Part shown: positions 1-8,075 of the stretch, one piece after another
Numbering within the stretch: position 1 is the first letter of the stretch
How the letters are laid out: every line of letters begins with the position of its first letter
Assembly (NCBI GenBank): GCA_910579965.1
Contig: CAJTWF010000013.1
Location: 1 to 55,632, forward strand
Direction of reading: 5' to 3'
DNA from: an uncultured Oscillospiraceae bacterium
Lineage (GTDB): Bacteria; Bacillota; Clostridia; Oscillospirales; Oscillospiraceae
DNA length: 55,632 bases
Program-made: the position numbers and the translations under genes
Notes under the pieces: generated by a model
What the model was told of the DNA's origin: nothing
Databases searched by the model: none
Seen by the model: the letters and a program-made list of their open reading frames with translations, nothing else

Positions 1-96
1 GTGGATTTGATGATTACCGTCATTCGTGCCACCAGTGAGAAACTGCAAATTGAGTAGAAAATCTGACGGCGGGTATACCGTCAAGCCATTACCTTT

Positions 97-564
97 TTAT
101 GCCCTTGTCCAGTGTAGTTCGCTGATTTTGCTCACTAGCTCCGGCGAGATATCTACATCGTACAGATTCTTGATCTGCTCTGAGATGTCCCGCTGGCTCA
201 TCCCGCAGGCGTATAGTCCCAGAATCTTCTCTTCCATTCCATCTGCGTTCCGGCTGTACTTCCCGATTATCTGTGGCTCGTATTCTCCATTCCGATCCCG
301 GGGAACCTTCACATCTACCGCCCCAAGCTGGGTTTTCACCGTCTTTTTCGAGTACCCATTCCGGTAATTCCGGGGCTTGTTTTCAACACCGGAATCTGAC
401 ACCCGCTGTTTTTTTCGTACCCCAGCTCGGTATCCATCGCTCTCCATCACCTGCTACAAAACGTCTCGGAACATTTCTTTCATTGCGTCCATAATTTGTG
501 TGGTGCTGCTGAATTTTTGGCTGTCCACGTAGGCCTTCAGCACTTCCTTTGGGGTCTTCTCCAT
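97..564 (-). pseudogene. Truncated IS256-family (mutator type) transposase
   Basis: Reading from the ATG at 564 the protein begins MEKTPKEVLKAYVDSQ, and codon 37 (454-456) is an in-frame TAG. After it the frame continues with family-typical sequence: SRNGYSKKTVKTQLG-like residues, VPRDRNGEYEPQIIGK, then GMSQRDISEQIKNLY and SPELVSKIS. The reading then stops at 97 where an intact IS256 transposase would continue for over 200 residues with its DDE catalytic core. The missing core and the internal stop make this a non-functional remnant. It is a mobile-element relic unrelated to the neighbouring ABC exporter genes. Confidence 0.85.
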
Positions 565-570
565 AAAAAT

Positions 571-622
571 ACATCCTTTCAATCAAGTTCTTTCCTGCTC
601 CGATTCTTGACTGAAAGGATGT
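571..622. repeat. Inverted repeat upstream of the transposase
   Basis: Two 17-nt arms (571-587 and 606-622) are complementary at 16 of 17 positions, around an 18-nt loop. The repeat lies between the IS end and the transposase start codon and could limit read-in transcription or translation, as upstream hairpins do in several IS families. Function is inferred. Confidence 0.6.
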
Positions 623-659
623 CTTTTATTCTCTTTTACACAAATTTTTCGGGGCTCTC

Positions 660-845
660 AAAGCCGACAATTATTTGGCTCTTGTTCTGTTTGCTTGCGC
701 TGTTATTGTTTGGCGCAAATTCTTGCGCGTTCATTGCTAATCGGGGCTTTATTCCACTTCACTGGCGCAAATCTTTCCTCTGTGCTCCTTTAGCTATTTA
801 CGGATAGGTACTAAGAAATAGTATTAACACGTGTAGACACTATCT
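660..845. other. Gene-poor, AT-rich flank of the IS remnant
   Basis: This stretch between the IS end and the hairpin at 846 has clearly lower GC than the rest of the window. The only ORF across it has no ribosome site and no recognisable motif. I see no gene, and it is probably decayed mobile-element flank. Confidence 0.5.
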
Positions 846-892
846 AGAGGATGTCTCGGGATGCTGCCGGCAGCACCCTGAGAACATCCTCT
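846..892 (-). terminator. Long hairpin downstream of the ABC exporter operon
   Basis: The arms AGAGGATGT..GCTGCC and GGCAGC..ACATCCTCT pair over about 23 positions with a few mismatches. It lies 45 bases past the stop of the permease gene on the minus strand. The run of T is on the plus-strand side (ttcttttt after 892), so it may work better for plus-strand transcripts. Confidence 0.5.
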
Positions 893-937
893 AAAGTTCT
901 TTTTGATTTCAAGAAAAAGAATGATGCCCCACTCCGG

Positions 938-1723
938 TTACGCCGCGATGTCCTTCCGTCCGTACCGCCACAGGCCCCACGCCGCGCCGGCAGCGCCCAG
1001 GAGGCACCCTGCCGCCAGAGGTCCCGCCAGGGCCTCGCCGGCGTAGATCCGCGCCGCGTCCGCATAGTAATAAGGTGTCACAAACCGCAGCCACGCCATC
1101 CCCTGGTCCAGGTTGATGACCAGCCCTAAGAAGTACATCACCGCCGCCAGCCCCATGGCCAGCCCGAAGCTGCTCCGCCGCAGCAGGGCCGACAGGCCGA
1201 AGCACACGCCGCCAATCTCCAGCTGCATCCCCAGCAGGGCGGCGTGGTACCGGAGGAGATCCCCCCACGCCGCCGTCTCCCCGACAGCCAGGATGCTCGC
1301 CGCCCCGCAGGCCAGGCACACCGCGTTGAGCGCCAGCACCAGCACGGCCAGGGCCGCCAGCTTCTCCGCCGCCGCACGGACCCGGCTCACCGGATGGGTC
1401 AGCAGGAACTCCGCCGTGTGGCCGCCCTCCTCGCCGGCCAGCAGGCCCATGGCTGTCAGCGCGGCGTAGAACGCCCCGCCCAGACCCAGGATGTTCCCGC
1501 ACTCCGTGCCGTAAAAGCCCATGACGGACCCGAATTCCAGCTTGTCCAGGCCAAAGGCGGCGGAGAAATCCCCCATGTTGGCAAACATGGCGGAGAAGTC
1601 GTCCATGGACCCGGACATGGACGGATACATGGACACGCACAGCGCCATCAGTCCGCCGGTCACCGCGCTCCAGAGGATGCACCCCGCCAGGCCGCTGCGG
1701 ACCTCATGCTTGAGAATGGTCAT
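938..1723 (-). CDS. ABC-2 type transporter permease
   Basis: A 261-residue integral membrane protein with about six hydrophobic segments, starting with a short cytoplasmic MTILKHEVRSG leader. Size, topology and the adjacent ATPase match ABC-2 permeases of drug or peptide exporters. An extracytoplasmic stretch (about residues 35-65, rich in Met, Asp and Phe) separates the first two membrane segments. Its ATG overlaps the ATPase stop codon (ATGA at 1720-1723), indicating translational coupling. It is the last gene of a tetR-ATPase-permease operon, so it most likely exports a compound sensed by the TetR protein. The substrate cannot be read from the sequence. Confidence 0.85.
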   Translation of the reverse strand: MTILKHEVRSGLAGCILWSAVTGGLMALCVSMYPSMSGSMDDFSAMFANMGDFSAAFGLDKLEFGSVMGFYGTECGNILGLGGAFYAALTAMGLLAGEEGGHTAEFLLTHPVSRVRAAAEKLAALAVLVLALNAVCLACGAASILAVGETAAWGDLLRYHAALLGMQLEIGGVCFGLSALLRRSSFGLAMGLAAVMYFLGLVINLDQGMAWLRFVTPYYYADAARIYAGEALAGPLAAGCLLGAAGAAWGLWRYGRKDIAA

Positions 1724-2412
1724 TGTCCCAGCCTCCCCTCGTAGTAGTCAAAGAATTTGTTCTCAATGTCCAGCTCCTCCGTGGTCCCCGCCGCCACCAG
1801 CCGGCCCTCCCGAATGATGGCCGCCAGGGAGCAGTACCGGGCCACCTCGTAGAGCACGTGGGAGGAGAGGAACACCGTGGCCCCCTCCTGCCGCCGCTGC
1901 TCCAGAAGCTGCCAGAAGGCCCGCTGGACCAGGGGGTCCAGGCCGCTGGTGGGCTCGTCCAAAATATACAGCCGGGGCCGGTGCTGCATGGCGCACACGA
2001 TGGAAACCTTTTTCCGGTTGCCCAGACTCAGCTCCCGCACCCGCTTGCGCACGTCCAGATCCAGAGCCCGGCACAGCTCCCCGGCTTCCCGGCGGCAGTC
2101 CAGTCCCCGGAGGGCGGCGGAGTAGGCGATCACCTCTCCGGCCCGCATCTGGGGGTAGAACATGGCCTCCGAGGGCATGTAGCCCACCTGGGCCAGGATC
2201 TCCGTCCGCTGCCGGACGCAGTCCATGCCCATCACCCGGGCCGAGCCGGAGGTGGGGGAGAGGAGCCCCAGGAGGGTGCGGATGGTGGTGCTCTTCCCGG
2301 CCCCGTTGGGGCCGATGAAGCCGTAGCAGCTGCCCCCGGGGACGTGAAGGGTCAGGTCCGTGACGCCCCGGGCCCTGCCGTAGGTCTTGGTCAGATTGGT
2401 AATATCTATCAT
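1720..2412 (-). CDS. ABC transporter ATP-binding protein
   Basis: A 230-residue nucleotide-binding subunit that powers the permease encoded next to it. Visible motifs: Walker A GPNGAGKST near residue 34, a Q-loop region near 80, signature LSLGNRKK near 130, Walker B LYILDEPTSGLDP near 150, and the H-loop in FLSSHVLYEV. The signature is LSLGN where LSGGQ is canonical, a change common in CcmA/DRA-type exporters of the ABC-2 class. The start overlaps the TetR stop (ATGA, 2409-2412) and the end overlaps the permease start. All three genes therefore form one coupled unit. Confidence 0.93.
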   Translation of the reverse strand: MIDITNLTKTYGRARGVTDLTLHVPGGSCYGFIGPNGAGKSTTIRTLLGLLSPTSGSARVMGMDCVRQRTEILAQVGYMPSEAMFYPQMRAGEVIAYSAALRGLDCRREAGELCRALDLDVRKRVRELSLGNRKKVSIVCAMQHRPRLYILDEPTSGLDPLVQRAFWQLLEQRRQEGATVFLSSHVLYEVARYCSLAAIIREGRLVAAGTTEELDIENKFFDYYEGRLGQ

Positions 2413-3029
2413 AAATATTCCTCCTTGTATAGAAATTGACGGAGCATGTCCGCGTGACGCTTATACTCCGCGAACAGGGCGTTGATCTCCTCCGCCGAGG
2501 AGGCGTTGGTCTCCGCCAGCATCCCCTCCGACGCCAGGAGCAGCAGGCGGATCACCTGGTAGGGGTCCACCCCGTCCTTGAACTTGTACAGGTCCATCCG
2601 GGAGAGAAAGTCACGGATGGTGCTCTCCATCAGATCATCCAGCCCCTGGCGCAGCTTGGGGGAGAGGATGCTGTCCCGCTCGTAGTAGGTCCGCATGACG
2701 AACCGGAACAGCCCCGGGTAGCGCCGGACCAGATCCATCTTCACCTTGTGGCCCATCTCCAGGGCCAGAAAGAAGTCTGTCTCCCCGAAGTCGCAGCTCT
2801 TGAGCATGTAGTGCTTGACGCACACGTCCAGGGCGTACTGGTAGAGGTAGAGATACAGCTCCCGCTTGTCCTTGAAATAGTGGAACAGCAGGCCCTTGGA
2901 TACCCCGGCCCGCTTGGCGATGGCATCGGCGCTGGTCTTTTTAAATGTGTTCTCCCCGAACTCCAGCATGGCGCTGCTGCGGATCAGATCCTGCCGCTTC
3001 TCCGGCAGAGAGAAGAATTTTTCGTTCAT
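2409..3029 (-). CDS. TetR/AcrR family transcriptional regulator
   Basis: A 206-residue protein with an N-terminal helix-turn-helix (about residues 10-55; TSADAIAKRAGVSKGLLFHYFKDK is the recognition region) and a helical ligand-binding C-terminal half. It is preceded by an AGGAGG ribosome site at 3038-3043 and is the first gene of the exporter operon. A dyad overlapping its own promoter (3064-3082) suggests autorepression relieved by the exported ligand, the usual TetR arrangement. The ligand is unknown. Confidence 0.92.
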   Translation of the reverse strand: MNEKFFSLPEKRQDLIRSSAMLEFGENTFKKTSADAIAKRAGVSKGLLFHYFKDKRELYLYLYQYALDVCVKHYMLKSCDFGETDFFLALEMGHKVKMDLVRRYPGLFRFVMRTYYERDSILSPKLRQGLDDLMESTIRDFLSRMDLYKFKDGVDPYQVIRLLLLASEGMLAETNASSAEEINALFAEYKRHADMLRQFLYKEEYL

Positions 3030-3052
3030 GCCCGGCCCCTCCTTTCCCCGCT

Positions 3053-3082
3053 ACCATACCGCCGTTGACCAAATGAGTCAAC
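3053..3082 (-). promoter_or_regulatory. tetR operon promoter with overlapping dyad operator
   Basis: On the minus strand, TTGACT (3081-3076), a 17-nt spacer and TATGGT (3058-3053) form a sigma-A type promoter. The perfect inverted repeat GTTGAC-7-GTCAAC (3064-3082) covers the -35 box, a position suited to TetR repression. Confidence 0.65.
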
Positions 3083-3150
3083 ACCCCTGGGAAAAATATT
3101 TCGCCGCTTTTCCGACACTTCTATAGAATTCTTGAATAACCCCCTGGACA

Positions 3151-3178
3151 TTGACAAAAACTTCCGCTATACTATAGA
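3151..3178 (+). promoter_or_regulatory. selA promoter
   Basis: TTGACA (3151-3156), a 16-nt spacer and TATAGA (3173-3178), followed by an AAGGAG ribosome site near 3191. A start site just beyond the -10 box excludes the longer open frame beginning upstream and supports the ATG at 3207 as the selA start. Confidence 0.7.
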
Positions 3179-3206
3179 AATGGAAAACGAGAAGGAGTGT
3201 GATTCC

Positions 3207-4604
3207 ATGGAACAACAAAAGCTCCTGCGGAATATTCCCAAGGTGGACGAGCTGCTGACCCTGGCCGGCGAGACGGGCCGGCTGTACGACATGACGGAGA
3301 TTATCCCGCCCTCCGCCATTCGGGACGCCATCCGGGAGGAGCTGGAGGAGCTGCGGGGGCGCATCCTCTCCGGCGAGACAGCGCAGCTGCCCGAGCCGGG
3401 CGATATTCTGGAGTCCGCCTGCCACCGGGCCTATCAGGACCAGATCTCCTCCCTCCGGCGGGTGGTCAACGGCACCGGCGTGGTGCTGCATACCAACCTG
3501 GGCCGGTCCCTGCTGAGCTGGCAGGCGGTGAACGCGGTGGAGCAGGTGGCCCGGAGCTACTCCACCCTGGAGTACGACGTGGAGAGCGGCAGCCGGGGCT
3601 CCCGGCACAGCCACATTGACAGTCTCCTGGCAGAGGTCACCGGGGCGGAGGCGGCCATGGTGGTCAATAACAACGCCGCCGCCGTGCTCCTCATCCTTAG
3701 CGCCATGGGCAAGGGGGGGGAGGTCATCACCTCCCGGGGGGAGCTGGTGGAGATCGGCGGGTCCTTCCGCATCCCGGACATCATGACCCAGTGCGGGTGC
3801 ACCCTCCGGGAGGTGGGGACCACCAACAAGACCCACCTATTTGACTACGAGAACGCCATCGGAGAGGAGACCCGGGCCCTGCTGCGGGTCCACACCAGCA
3901 ACTACCGGATCGTGGGCTTCTCCCAGCGGCCCTCCCTGGAGGAGCTGGTGGAGCTGGGCAAAAGGTCCGGCCTGCCGGTGATCGAGGATCTGGGCAGCGG
4001 GTCCCTGGTGGATCTGACCGCCTTTGGCATCCACGACGAGCCCACGGTGCAGCAGAGCGTCAGGGCCGGGGTGGACGTCATCTCCTTCAGCGGGGACAAG
4101 CTGCTGGGAGGGCCCCAGGCGGGGCTGATCCTGGGAAAACGGACGTACATCGAGAAGCTGAAAAAGCACCCCCTGGCCCGGGCCCTGCGGGTGGACAAGA
4201 TGACCATTGCCGCCCTGCGGGAGACGCTGTACGCCTACCGGGATCCGGAGTGGGCAAAGAAGAACATCCCGGTGCTGCGGATGCTGGGCCAGTCCGGCCA
4301 GGAGCTCCACGCCCGGGCGGAGCGGCTGCGTCTGGCCCTGGAGGGCTTTGGCGGCGCGGCCCGGGTGGTGGAGACCCGGGGGCAGGTGGGGGGCGGCAGC
4401 TGCCCCACCCAGACCATGGGGAGCTGGGCTGTGGCCATCGAGCCGGGCGAGATGACCGTGGACCAGCTGGCGGAGAAGCTGCGGCGGGCGCCGGTGCCCA
4501 TCATCGGGCGCATCAGCCAGGGGCAGTATCTGCTGGATGCGCGGACGCTGGGGGATGACGACATCTCCTTTGTGGCGGAGCGGCTGGGGGAGGTGCTCTG
4601 GTGA
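3207..4604 (+). CDS. selA: L-seryl-tRNA(Sec) selenium transferase
   Basis: SelA converts Ser-tRNA(Sec) to Sec-tRNA(Sec) with selenophosphate, using pyridoxal phosphate. The 465-residue length fits the family. The PLP lysine is K298 in FSGDKLLGGPQAG, and an N-terminal SelA segment (KLLRNIPKVDELL) and the IEDLGSGS motif are visible. The start at 3207 is chosen because it follows AAGGAG and starts the conserved N-terminus; the open frame extends 25 codons upstream across the promoter. The stop overlaps the selB GTG start by 4 nt. Together with selB and the downstream tRNA-Sec it supplies the machinery needed for grdA and grdB. Confidence 0.97.
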   Translation: MEQQKLLRNIPKVDELLTLAGETGRLYDMTEIIPPSAIRDAIREELEELRGRILSGETAQLPEPGDILESACHRAYQDQISSLRRVVNGTGVVLHTNLGRSLLSWQAVNAVEQVARSYSTLEYDVESGSRGSRHSHIDSLLAEVTGAEAAMVVNNNAAAVLLILSAMGKGGEVITSRGELVEIGGSFRIPDIMTQCGCTLREVGTTNKTHLFDYENAIGEETRALLRVHTSNYRIVGFSQRPSLEELVELGKRSGLPVIEDLGSGSLVDLTAFGIHDEPTVQQSVRAGVDVISFSGDKLLGGPQAGLILGKRTYIEKLKKHPLARALRVDKMTIAALRETLYAYRDPEWAKKNIPVLRMLGQSGQELHARAERLRLALEGFGGAARVVETRGQVGGGSCPTQTMGSWAVAIEPGEMTVDQLAEKLRRAPVPIIGRISQGQYLLDARTLGDDDISFVAERLGEVLW

Positions 4605-6538
4605 AGCATGTCATTATCGGCACCGCCGGCCACGTGGACCACGGCAAGACCCTGCTGGTGAAGGCCCTGACGGGCATTGACACGGACCGGCTCACCGAGG
4701 AAAAGAAGCGGGGCATTACCATCGAGCTGGGCTTCGCCCACCTGGACTTTGACGACGGCACCCAGGCGGGGATCGTGGACGTGCCCGGCCACGAGAAGTT
4801 TATCAAGAACATGCTGGCCGGGGCCGGCGGTATTGATCTGGCTATGCTGGTGGTGGCCGCCGACGAGGGGTTCATGCCCCAGACGGTGGAACACCTGGGC
4901 ATCCTCTCCCTGCTGGGCATCCGGGACGGGCTGGTGGTCATTACCAAGTGCGACATGGTGGACCCGGAGTGGGTGGAGATGGTGAAGGAGGACGTGAAGG
5001 CCCAGACCGAGGGCACCTTCCTCTCCGGCAAGCCCATCTATACCGTATCCGCCTGCACCGGCCAGGGCGTGGCGGAATTGAAGGAGAAGCTGGGGGAGCT
5101 GGTGCGGGCCGCCGGGGAGAAGAACCTGCGCATCCCCTTCCGGCTGCCCATTGACCGGGTGTTCTCCGTGGACGGGTTCGGCACCGTGGTCACCGGCACC
5201 CTCATCGAGGGGGCCCTGGCGGTGGGGGACATGGCGGAGGTGCTGCCCACCGGATTCCAGGCCCGGGTGCGCAACCTCCAGGTCCACGGCCGCGACGTGG
5301 AGTCCGCCTACGCGGGACAGCGGGTGGCGGTGAACCTGGCGGGCACCAAGAAGTCGGATCTGGCCCGGGGGGACACTATCGCCAAGCCCGGCAGCGTGCG
5401 CAGGAGCCTGATGCTGGACGTGCGGATGCAAAACCTGAAAAACTCCCAGCGGACCATCCTCTCCGGCAGCCAGCTCCACCTGTACCACGGCTCCTCGGTG
5501 CGCCTGTGCAAGGTGGTGCTGCTGGACCGGGAGGCCCTGGCCCCGGGGGAGAGCTGCTGCGCCCAGCTGCGCATGACGGAGGAGCTGGCGGCCAAATGCG
5601 GGGACCGGTTCGTGGTCCGCTTCTACTCCCCCCTGGAGACCATCGGCGGCGGCGTGGTGCTGGACGACTGCCCGGTGCGCCACAAACGGGGGGACGAGCG
5701 TGTGCTGGAGGCCCTGGCCATCCGGGAGAGCGGCAGCGGGGACGAGAAGCTGCTCCAGGCGGTGGCCGAGCAGGGCACGGCCCTGCCGGGGCTGGAAAAG
5801 CTGGCAGGGTCCCTCAGCCGGGAGCCGGAGGAGCTGGAGGCGGAGCTGAACGCCCTGTGCGCCGCCGGACGGCTGCTGGAGCCCCTGCCCCGGCGGTATC
5901 TGGCGGGGAGCGTGTTTGACGCGCTCTGGGAGAGCTGCCGGTCCATTCTGACCCAGTACCACAAGCAGAACCCCCTCCACGGGGGCATGAAGGTGGCGGA
6001 GCTGCGCCAGAAGCTCCTCAAGGGGGCGGACCAGGCGGTGGCGGACGCGCTGCTGGCAGCCCTGCGCCACGAGGGGAAGATCAAGGCCGTGGCGGACCGG
6101 TACGCCCTGGCGGACTTCTCCGTCCACCTGACCAAGCGGCAGACCGGCATCCGGGACCGGATTTTGCAGGCCTACCGGAAGGCGGGGCTGGAGACGCCGG
6201 GCCTGGACGAGATCTACAGCATGTTCGAGGCCAAGGAGCAGACGGACTGCAAGCAGGTGGTGGAGAGCCTGGTGTCCGGCGGCGGGCTGGTGATGCTCAC
6301 GCCCCAGATCTGCGTCCACCGGGAGGTGTACGAGCAGGTGTGCCGCCGCACGGCGGAGCACTTTGCCGGGGAGGAGGAGCTGACCCTGGCCCAGTTCCGG
6401 GACATGCTCTCCACGTCCCGGAAGTATGCCCTGGCGGTGCTGGAGTACTACGACAAGAACAAGATCCTCAAAAAGGACGGGGACATCCGCCGTCCCGGGC
6501 CCGCCTTCCCGGCTATCGCGCCCAGGGAGGAGCTATAG
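4601..6538 (+). CDS. selB: Selenocysteine-specific elongation factor SelB
   Basis: SelB delivers Sec-tRNA(Sec) to UGA codons by recognising an mRNA hairpin. The 645-residue protein has the GTPase G1 motif GHVDHGKT (residues 10-17), the effector region RLTEEKKRGITIELGF, G3 DVPGHEKF, and TKCD in place of NKxD. EF-Tu-like domains 2 and 3 and C-terminal winged-helix repeats (about 380-640) follow. It starts with GTG, overlapping the selA stop (GTGA), so the pair is translationally coupled. The C-terminal winged helices are the SECIS-binding part. The tRNA-Sec gene begins 68 bases after its stop. Confidence 0.97.
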   Translation: MKHVIIGTAGHVDHGKTLLVKALTGIDTDRLTEEKKRGITIELGFAHLDFDDGTQAGIVDVPGHEKFIKNMLAGAGGIDLAMLVVAADEGFMPQTVEHLGILSLLGIRDGLVVITKCDMVDPEWVEMVKEDVKAQTEGTFLSGKPIYTVSACTGQGVAELKEKLGELVRAAGEKNLRIPFRLPIDRVFSVDGFGTVVTGTLIEGALAVGDMAEVLPTGFQARVRNLQVHGRDVESAYAGQRVAVNLAGTKKSDLARGDTIAKPGSVRRSLMLDVRMQNLKNSQRTILSGSQLHLYHGSSVRLCKVVLLDREALAPGESCCAQLRMTEELAAKCGDRFVVRFYSPLETIGGGVVLDDCPVRHKRGDERVLEALAIRESGSGDEKLLQAVAEQGTALPGLEKLAGSLSREPEELEAELNALCAAGRLLEPLPRRYLAGSVFDALWESCRSILTQYHKQNPLHGGMKVAELRQKLLKGADQAVADALLAALRHEGKIKAVADRYALADFSVHLTKRQTGIRDRILQAYRKAGLETPGLDEIYSMFEAKEQTDCKQVVESLVSGGGLVMLTPQICVHREVYEQVCRRTAEHFAGEEELTLAQFRDMLSTSRKYALAVLEYYDKNKILKKDGDIRRPGPAFPAIAPREEL

Positions 6539-6606
6539 AAAAAATTAATTTTCAGGAAGAAACGGTTGCATAAATCGGAAACATGTGATAAAATCGCGTT
6601 GCAAAC

Positions 6607-6703
6607 GGGAGTAGACGGGTGCTGGTGTGCCCCCTGGTCTTCAAAACCAGTGATAGGGGTGAAGAGCCTCTTAGGTGGGTTCGATTCCCACATATTCCCG
6701 CCA
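6607..6703 (+). tRNA. selC: tRNA-Sec (anticodon UCA)
   Basis: The anticodon arm CTGGT-CTTCAAA-ACCAG places TCA at 6641-6643. A long variable arm lies at about 6651-6674. The T arm GTGGG-TTCGATT-CCCAC is at 6675-6691, followed by discriminator G6700 and an encoded CCA (6701-6703). The acceptor stem pairs 6607-6613 with 6693-6699; the eighth pair usual in tRNA-Sec would be G6614 with A6692, a mismatch. It reads the UGA codons in grdA and grdB. Confidence 0.95.
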
Positions 6704-6705
6704 GA

Positions 6706-6740
6706 CCCCGGCAGCGCGCATACGCTGCCGGGGCTTTCTG
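6706..6740 (+). terminator. Rho-independent terminator after tRNA-Sec
   Basis: A perfect 11-bp stem CCCCGGCAGCG/CGCTGCCGGGG (6706-6716 and 6723-6733) with a 6-nt loop, followed by a short T-rich tail. It closes the selA-selB-selC unit. Confidence 0.85.
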
Positions 6741-6825
6741 TGTTCGGGCGGCTGCTCCCGGGCCGCCCCGGCACAGACCGTCCCCCCTGCCAACAGAACG
6801 GAGGTGGATACCAATCGACATAGAT

Positions 6826-7740
6826 ATGAAGGAGCTGGAGGCCTTTGTGGCCGTAGTGGACCGGGGCAGCTTCTCCCGGGCCGCGGAGTCCCTGTACCTG
6901 ACCCAGCCCACCATCAGCGCCCACGTGGCCGCCCTGGAGCGGAAGCTGAGCATCAAGCTGCTGGTGCGCACCACCAAGGAGATCTATCCCTCCGACGCGG
7001 GCAACCTCCTCTATGACTACGCCAAGGAGATCCTGCGCCTGCGCTCGGCGGCGGTGCAGGCCATCAAGGCCTTCACCCACGACATGCGGGGGTCCATCCA
7101 CGTGGCGGCCTCCACCATCCCCGGCCAGTACTACCTGCCCAAGCTCATCCAGGGCTTTCGCAGCGTCTATCCGGATATCAGCTTCAGCCTCCAGGTGCTG
7201 GACAGCACAGAGGTGGCCGAGCGGGTGGCCGGACGAAAGGCGGAGATCGGCTTCACCGGCACGGTCATCAGCCTTCCCAAGTGCGTCTACCAGCCCCTGA
7301 CCGAGGACCGGCTGGTGATTATCACCCCCAACACCCCCAAGTATCAGGCCTTTCAGTCCACCGGCTTCCCGGTCCGCCAGCTCACCCGGGAGCCCTTCAT
7401 CAGCCGGGAGCCCGGCAGCGGCACCCGGCTGGAGACGGAGAGCTTCCTCAAGGAGATGGGGGTGGACATGCGGGACATCCGCATCGCCGTGGAGGTTCGG
7501 TCCACCGAGTCCATCAAACAGATGGTCAGCGAGGGGCTGGGCATCGCCGTCATCTCCAAGAGCGCCTGTGAGGACTACTGCCAGTTCAAGAAGCTGCTGT
7601 CCTTCAACTTTGACAGCGTGAACCTGCGGCGCAAGCTCTATCTGGTCCGCCACAAAAACAGCATCCTCTCCCCCATTGCCCAGGCCTTTTACGACTACGC
7701 CGCCAACGCCTTCGCCGGAAAGAGCAAGGCGCAGGGATAG
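6826..7740 (+). CDS. LysR-type regulator, selenium-metabolism type
   Basis: A LysR-family activator of about 304 residues. The N-terminal winged helix contains SFSRAAESLYLTQPTISAHV, and the C-terminal part is a periplasmic-binding-protein-like effector domain. Its position between the selenocysteine genes and the selenoprotein operon matches the family known as selenium metabolism-associated LysR regulators. A perfect 23-bp LysR-type dyad begins 5 bases after its stop, in front of the grd promoter, so grd control is likely. The start is uncertain: the ATG at 6826 is 21 nt from the ribosome site GGAGG (6800-6804). An in-frame ATC at 6814 has a 9-nt spacing and would be a rare start codon. The longer frame running back through tRNA-Sec is not real. 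Confidence 0.85.
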   Translation: MKELEAFVAVVDRGSFSRAAESLYLTQPTISAHVAALERKLSIKLLVRTTKEIYPSDAGNLLYDYAKEILRLRSAAVQAIKAFTHDMRGSIHVAASTIPGQYYLPKLIQGFRSVYPDISFSLQVLDSTEVAERVAGRKAEIGFTGTVISLPKCVYQPLTEDRLVIITPNTPKYQAFQSTGFPVRQLTREPFISREPGSGTRLETESFLKEMGVDMRDIRIAVEVRSTESIKQMVSEGLGIAVISKSACEDYCQFKKLLSFNFDSVNLRRKLYLVRHKNSILSPIAQAFYDYAANAFAGKSKAQG

Positions 7741-7744
7741 AACA

Positions 7745-7767
7745 ATTTATAGATAAAATCTATAAAT
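7745..7767 (+). promoter_or_regulatory. LysR box: perfect 10-bp inverted repeat
   Basis: The arms ATTTATAGAT and ATCTATAAAT are separated by AAA. The core TAGATAAAATCTA fits T-N11-A. The centre lies about 85 bases upstream of the predicted grd transcription start, a typical LysR activation-site distance. Binding by the adjacent regulator is inferred. Confidence 0.65.
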
Positions 7768-7805
7768 AAATTTCCATTGCGAATTTTGATATTATCTTTT
7801 TTTGC

Positions 7806-7834
7806 TTGTAATATCGCGCTTTTTCCCGTAAACT
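7806..7834 (+). promoter_or_regulatory. grd operon promoter
   Basis: TTGTAA (7806-7811), a 17-nt spacer and TAAACT (7829-7834). It lies between the LysR box and the glycine riboswitch. Transcription would start near 7841, giving a leader of about 300 nt. Confidence 0.6.
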
Positions 7835-7887
7835 AGAGACAACCGGGCAGGGATATCCGGGGTGAAAATTGTGAATACTGTTGGATG

Positions 7888-8075
7888 AAGTGTTCGGGAG
7901 ACCCGCTCTGGGCGGGGCCGAAGGAATAAGCGGCTGGAGCTGCCATCCCCGCCGCGAAGATCTCAGGCAAACAGACCGAACGCCGACAACTCTCTGGAGA
8001 GCGTAAGCGCCGAAGGAGCAACCCGTGCCGGACCGTCCGGGGCGGGGAATCTCTCAGGCTGGAAACAGAGCGAGG
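7888..8075 (+). ncRNA. Tandem glycine riboswitch
   Basis: Two consecutive glycine aptamers. Aptamer 1 runs from about 7890 to 7984 (GTTCGG pairing with CCGAAC, then the conserved ATCTCAGGC at 7959-7967). Aptamer 2 runs from about 7989 to 8070 (CTCTCTGGAGAG start, GCGCCGAAGGAGCAA, and a second ATCTCTCAGG core). This arrangement is the classic cooperative gcv-type switch. It precedes the glycine reductase operon and should couple expression to glycine. Confidence 0.93.

Larger units (their letters stand above)
1..659 (-). mobile_element. IS256-family insertion sequence remnant
   Basis: The right boundary is placed near 651-659. There the minus strand reads inward from GAGAGCCCCG through AATTTGTGTAAAAG, and TGTGTAAAAG is typical of IS256-family ends. 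The transposase gene inside is interrupted by a stop codon and loses family resemblance below about position 120, where unrelated sequence continues to the window edge. The other end of the element is not visible. The element looks dead, either truncated or rearranged. Confidence 0.7.

Noticed and set aside
4235..6361. 708-codon open frame opposite selB
   Set aside because: Antisense shadow of selA/selB in high-GC DNA.
6619..6825. N-terminal extension of the LysR gene through tRNA-Sec
   Set aside because: It would translate the tRNA and its terminator; the LysR domain starts at the ATG near 6826.
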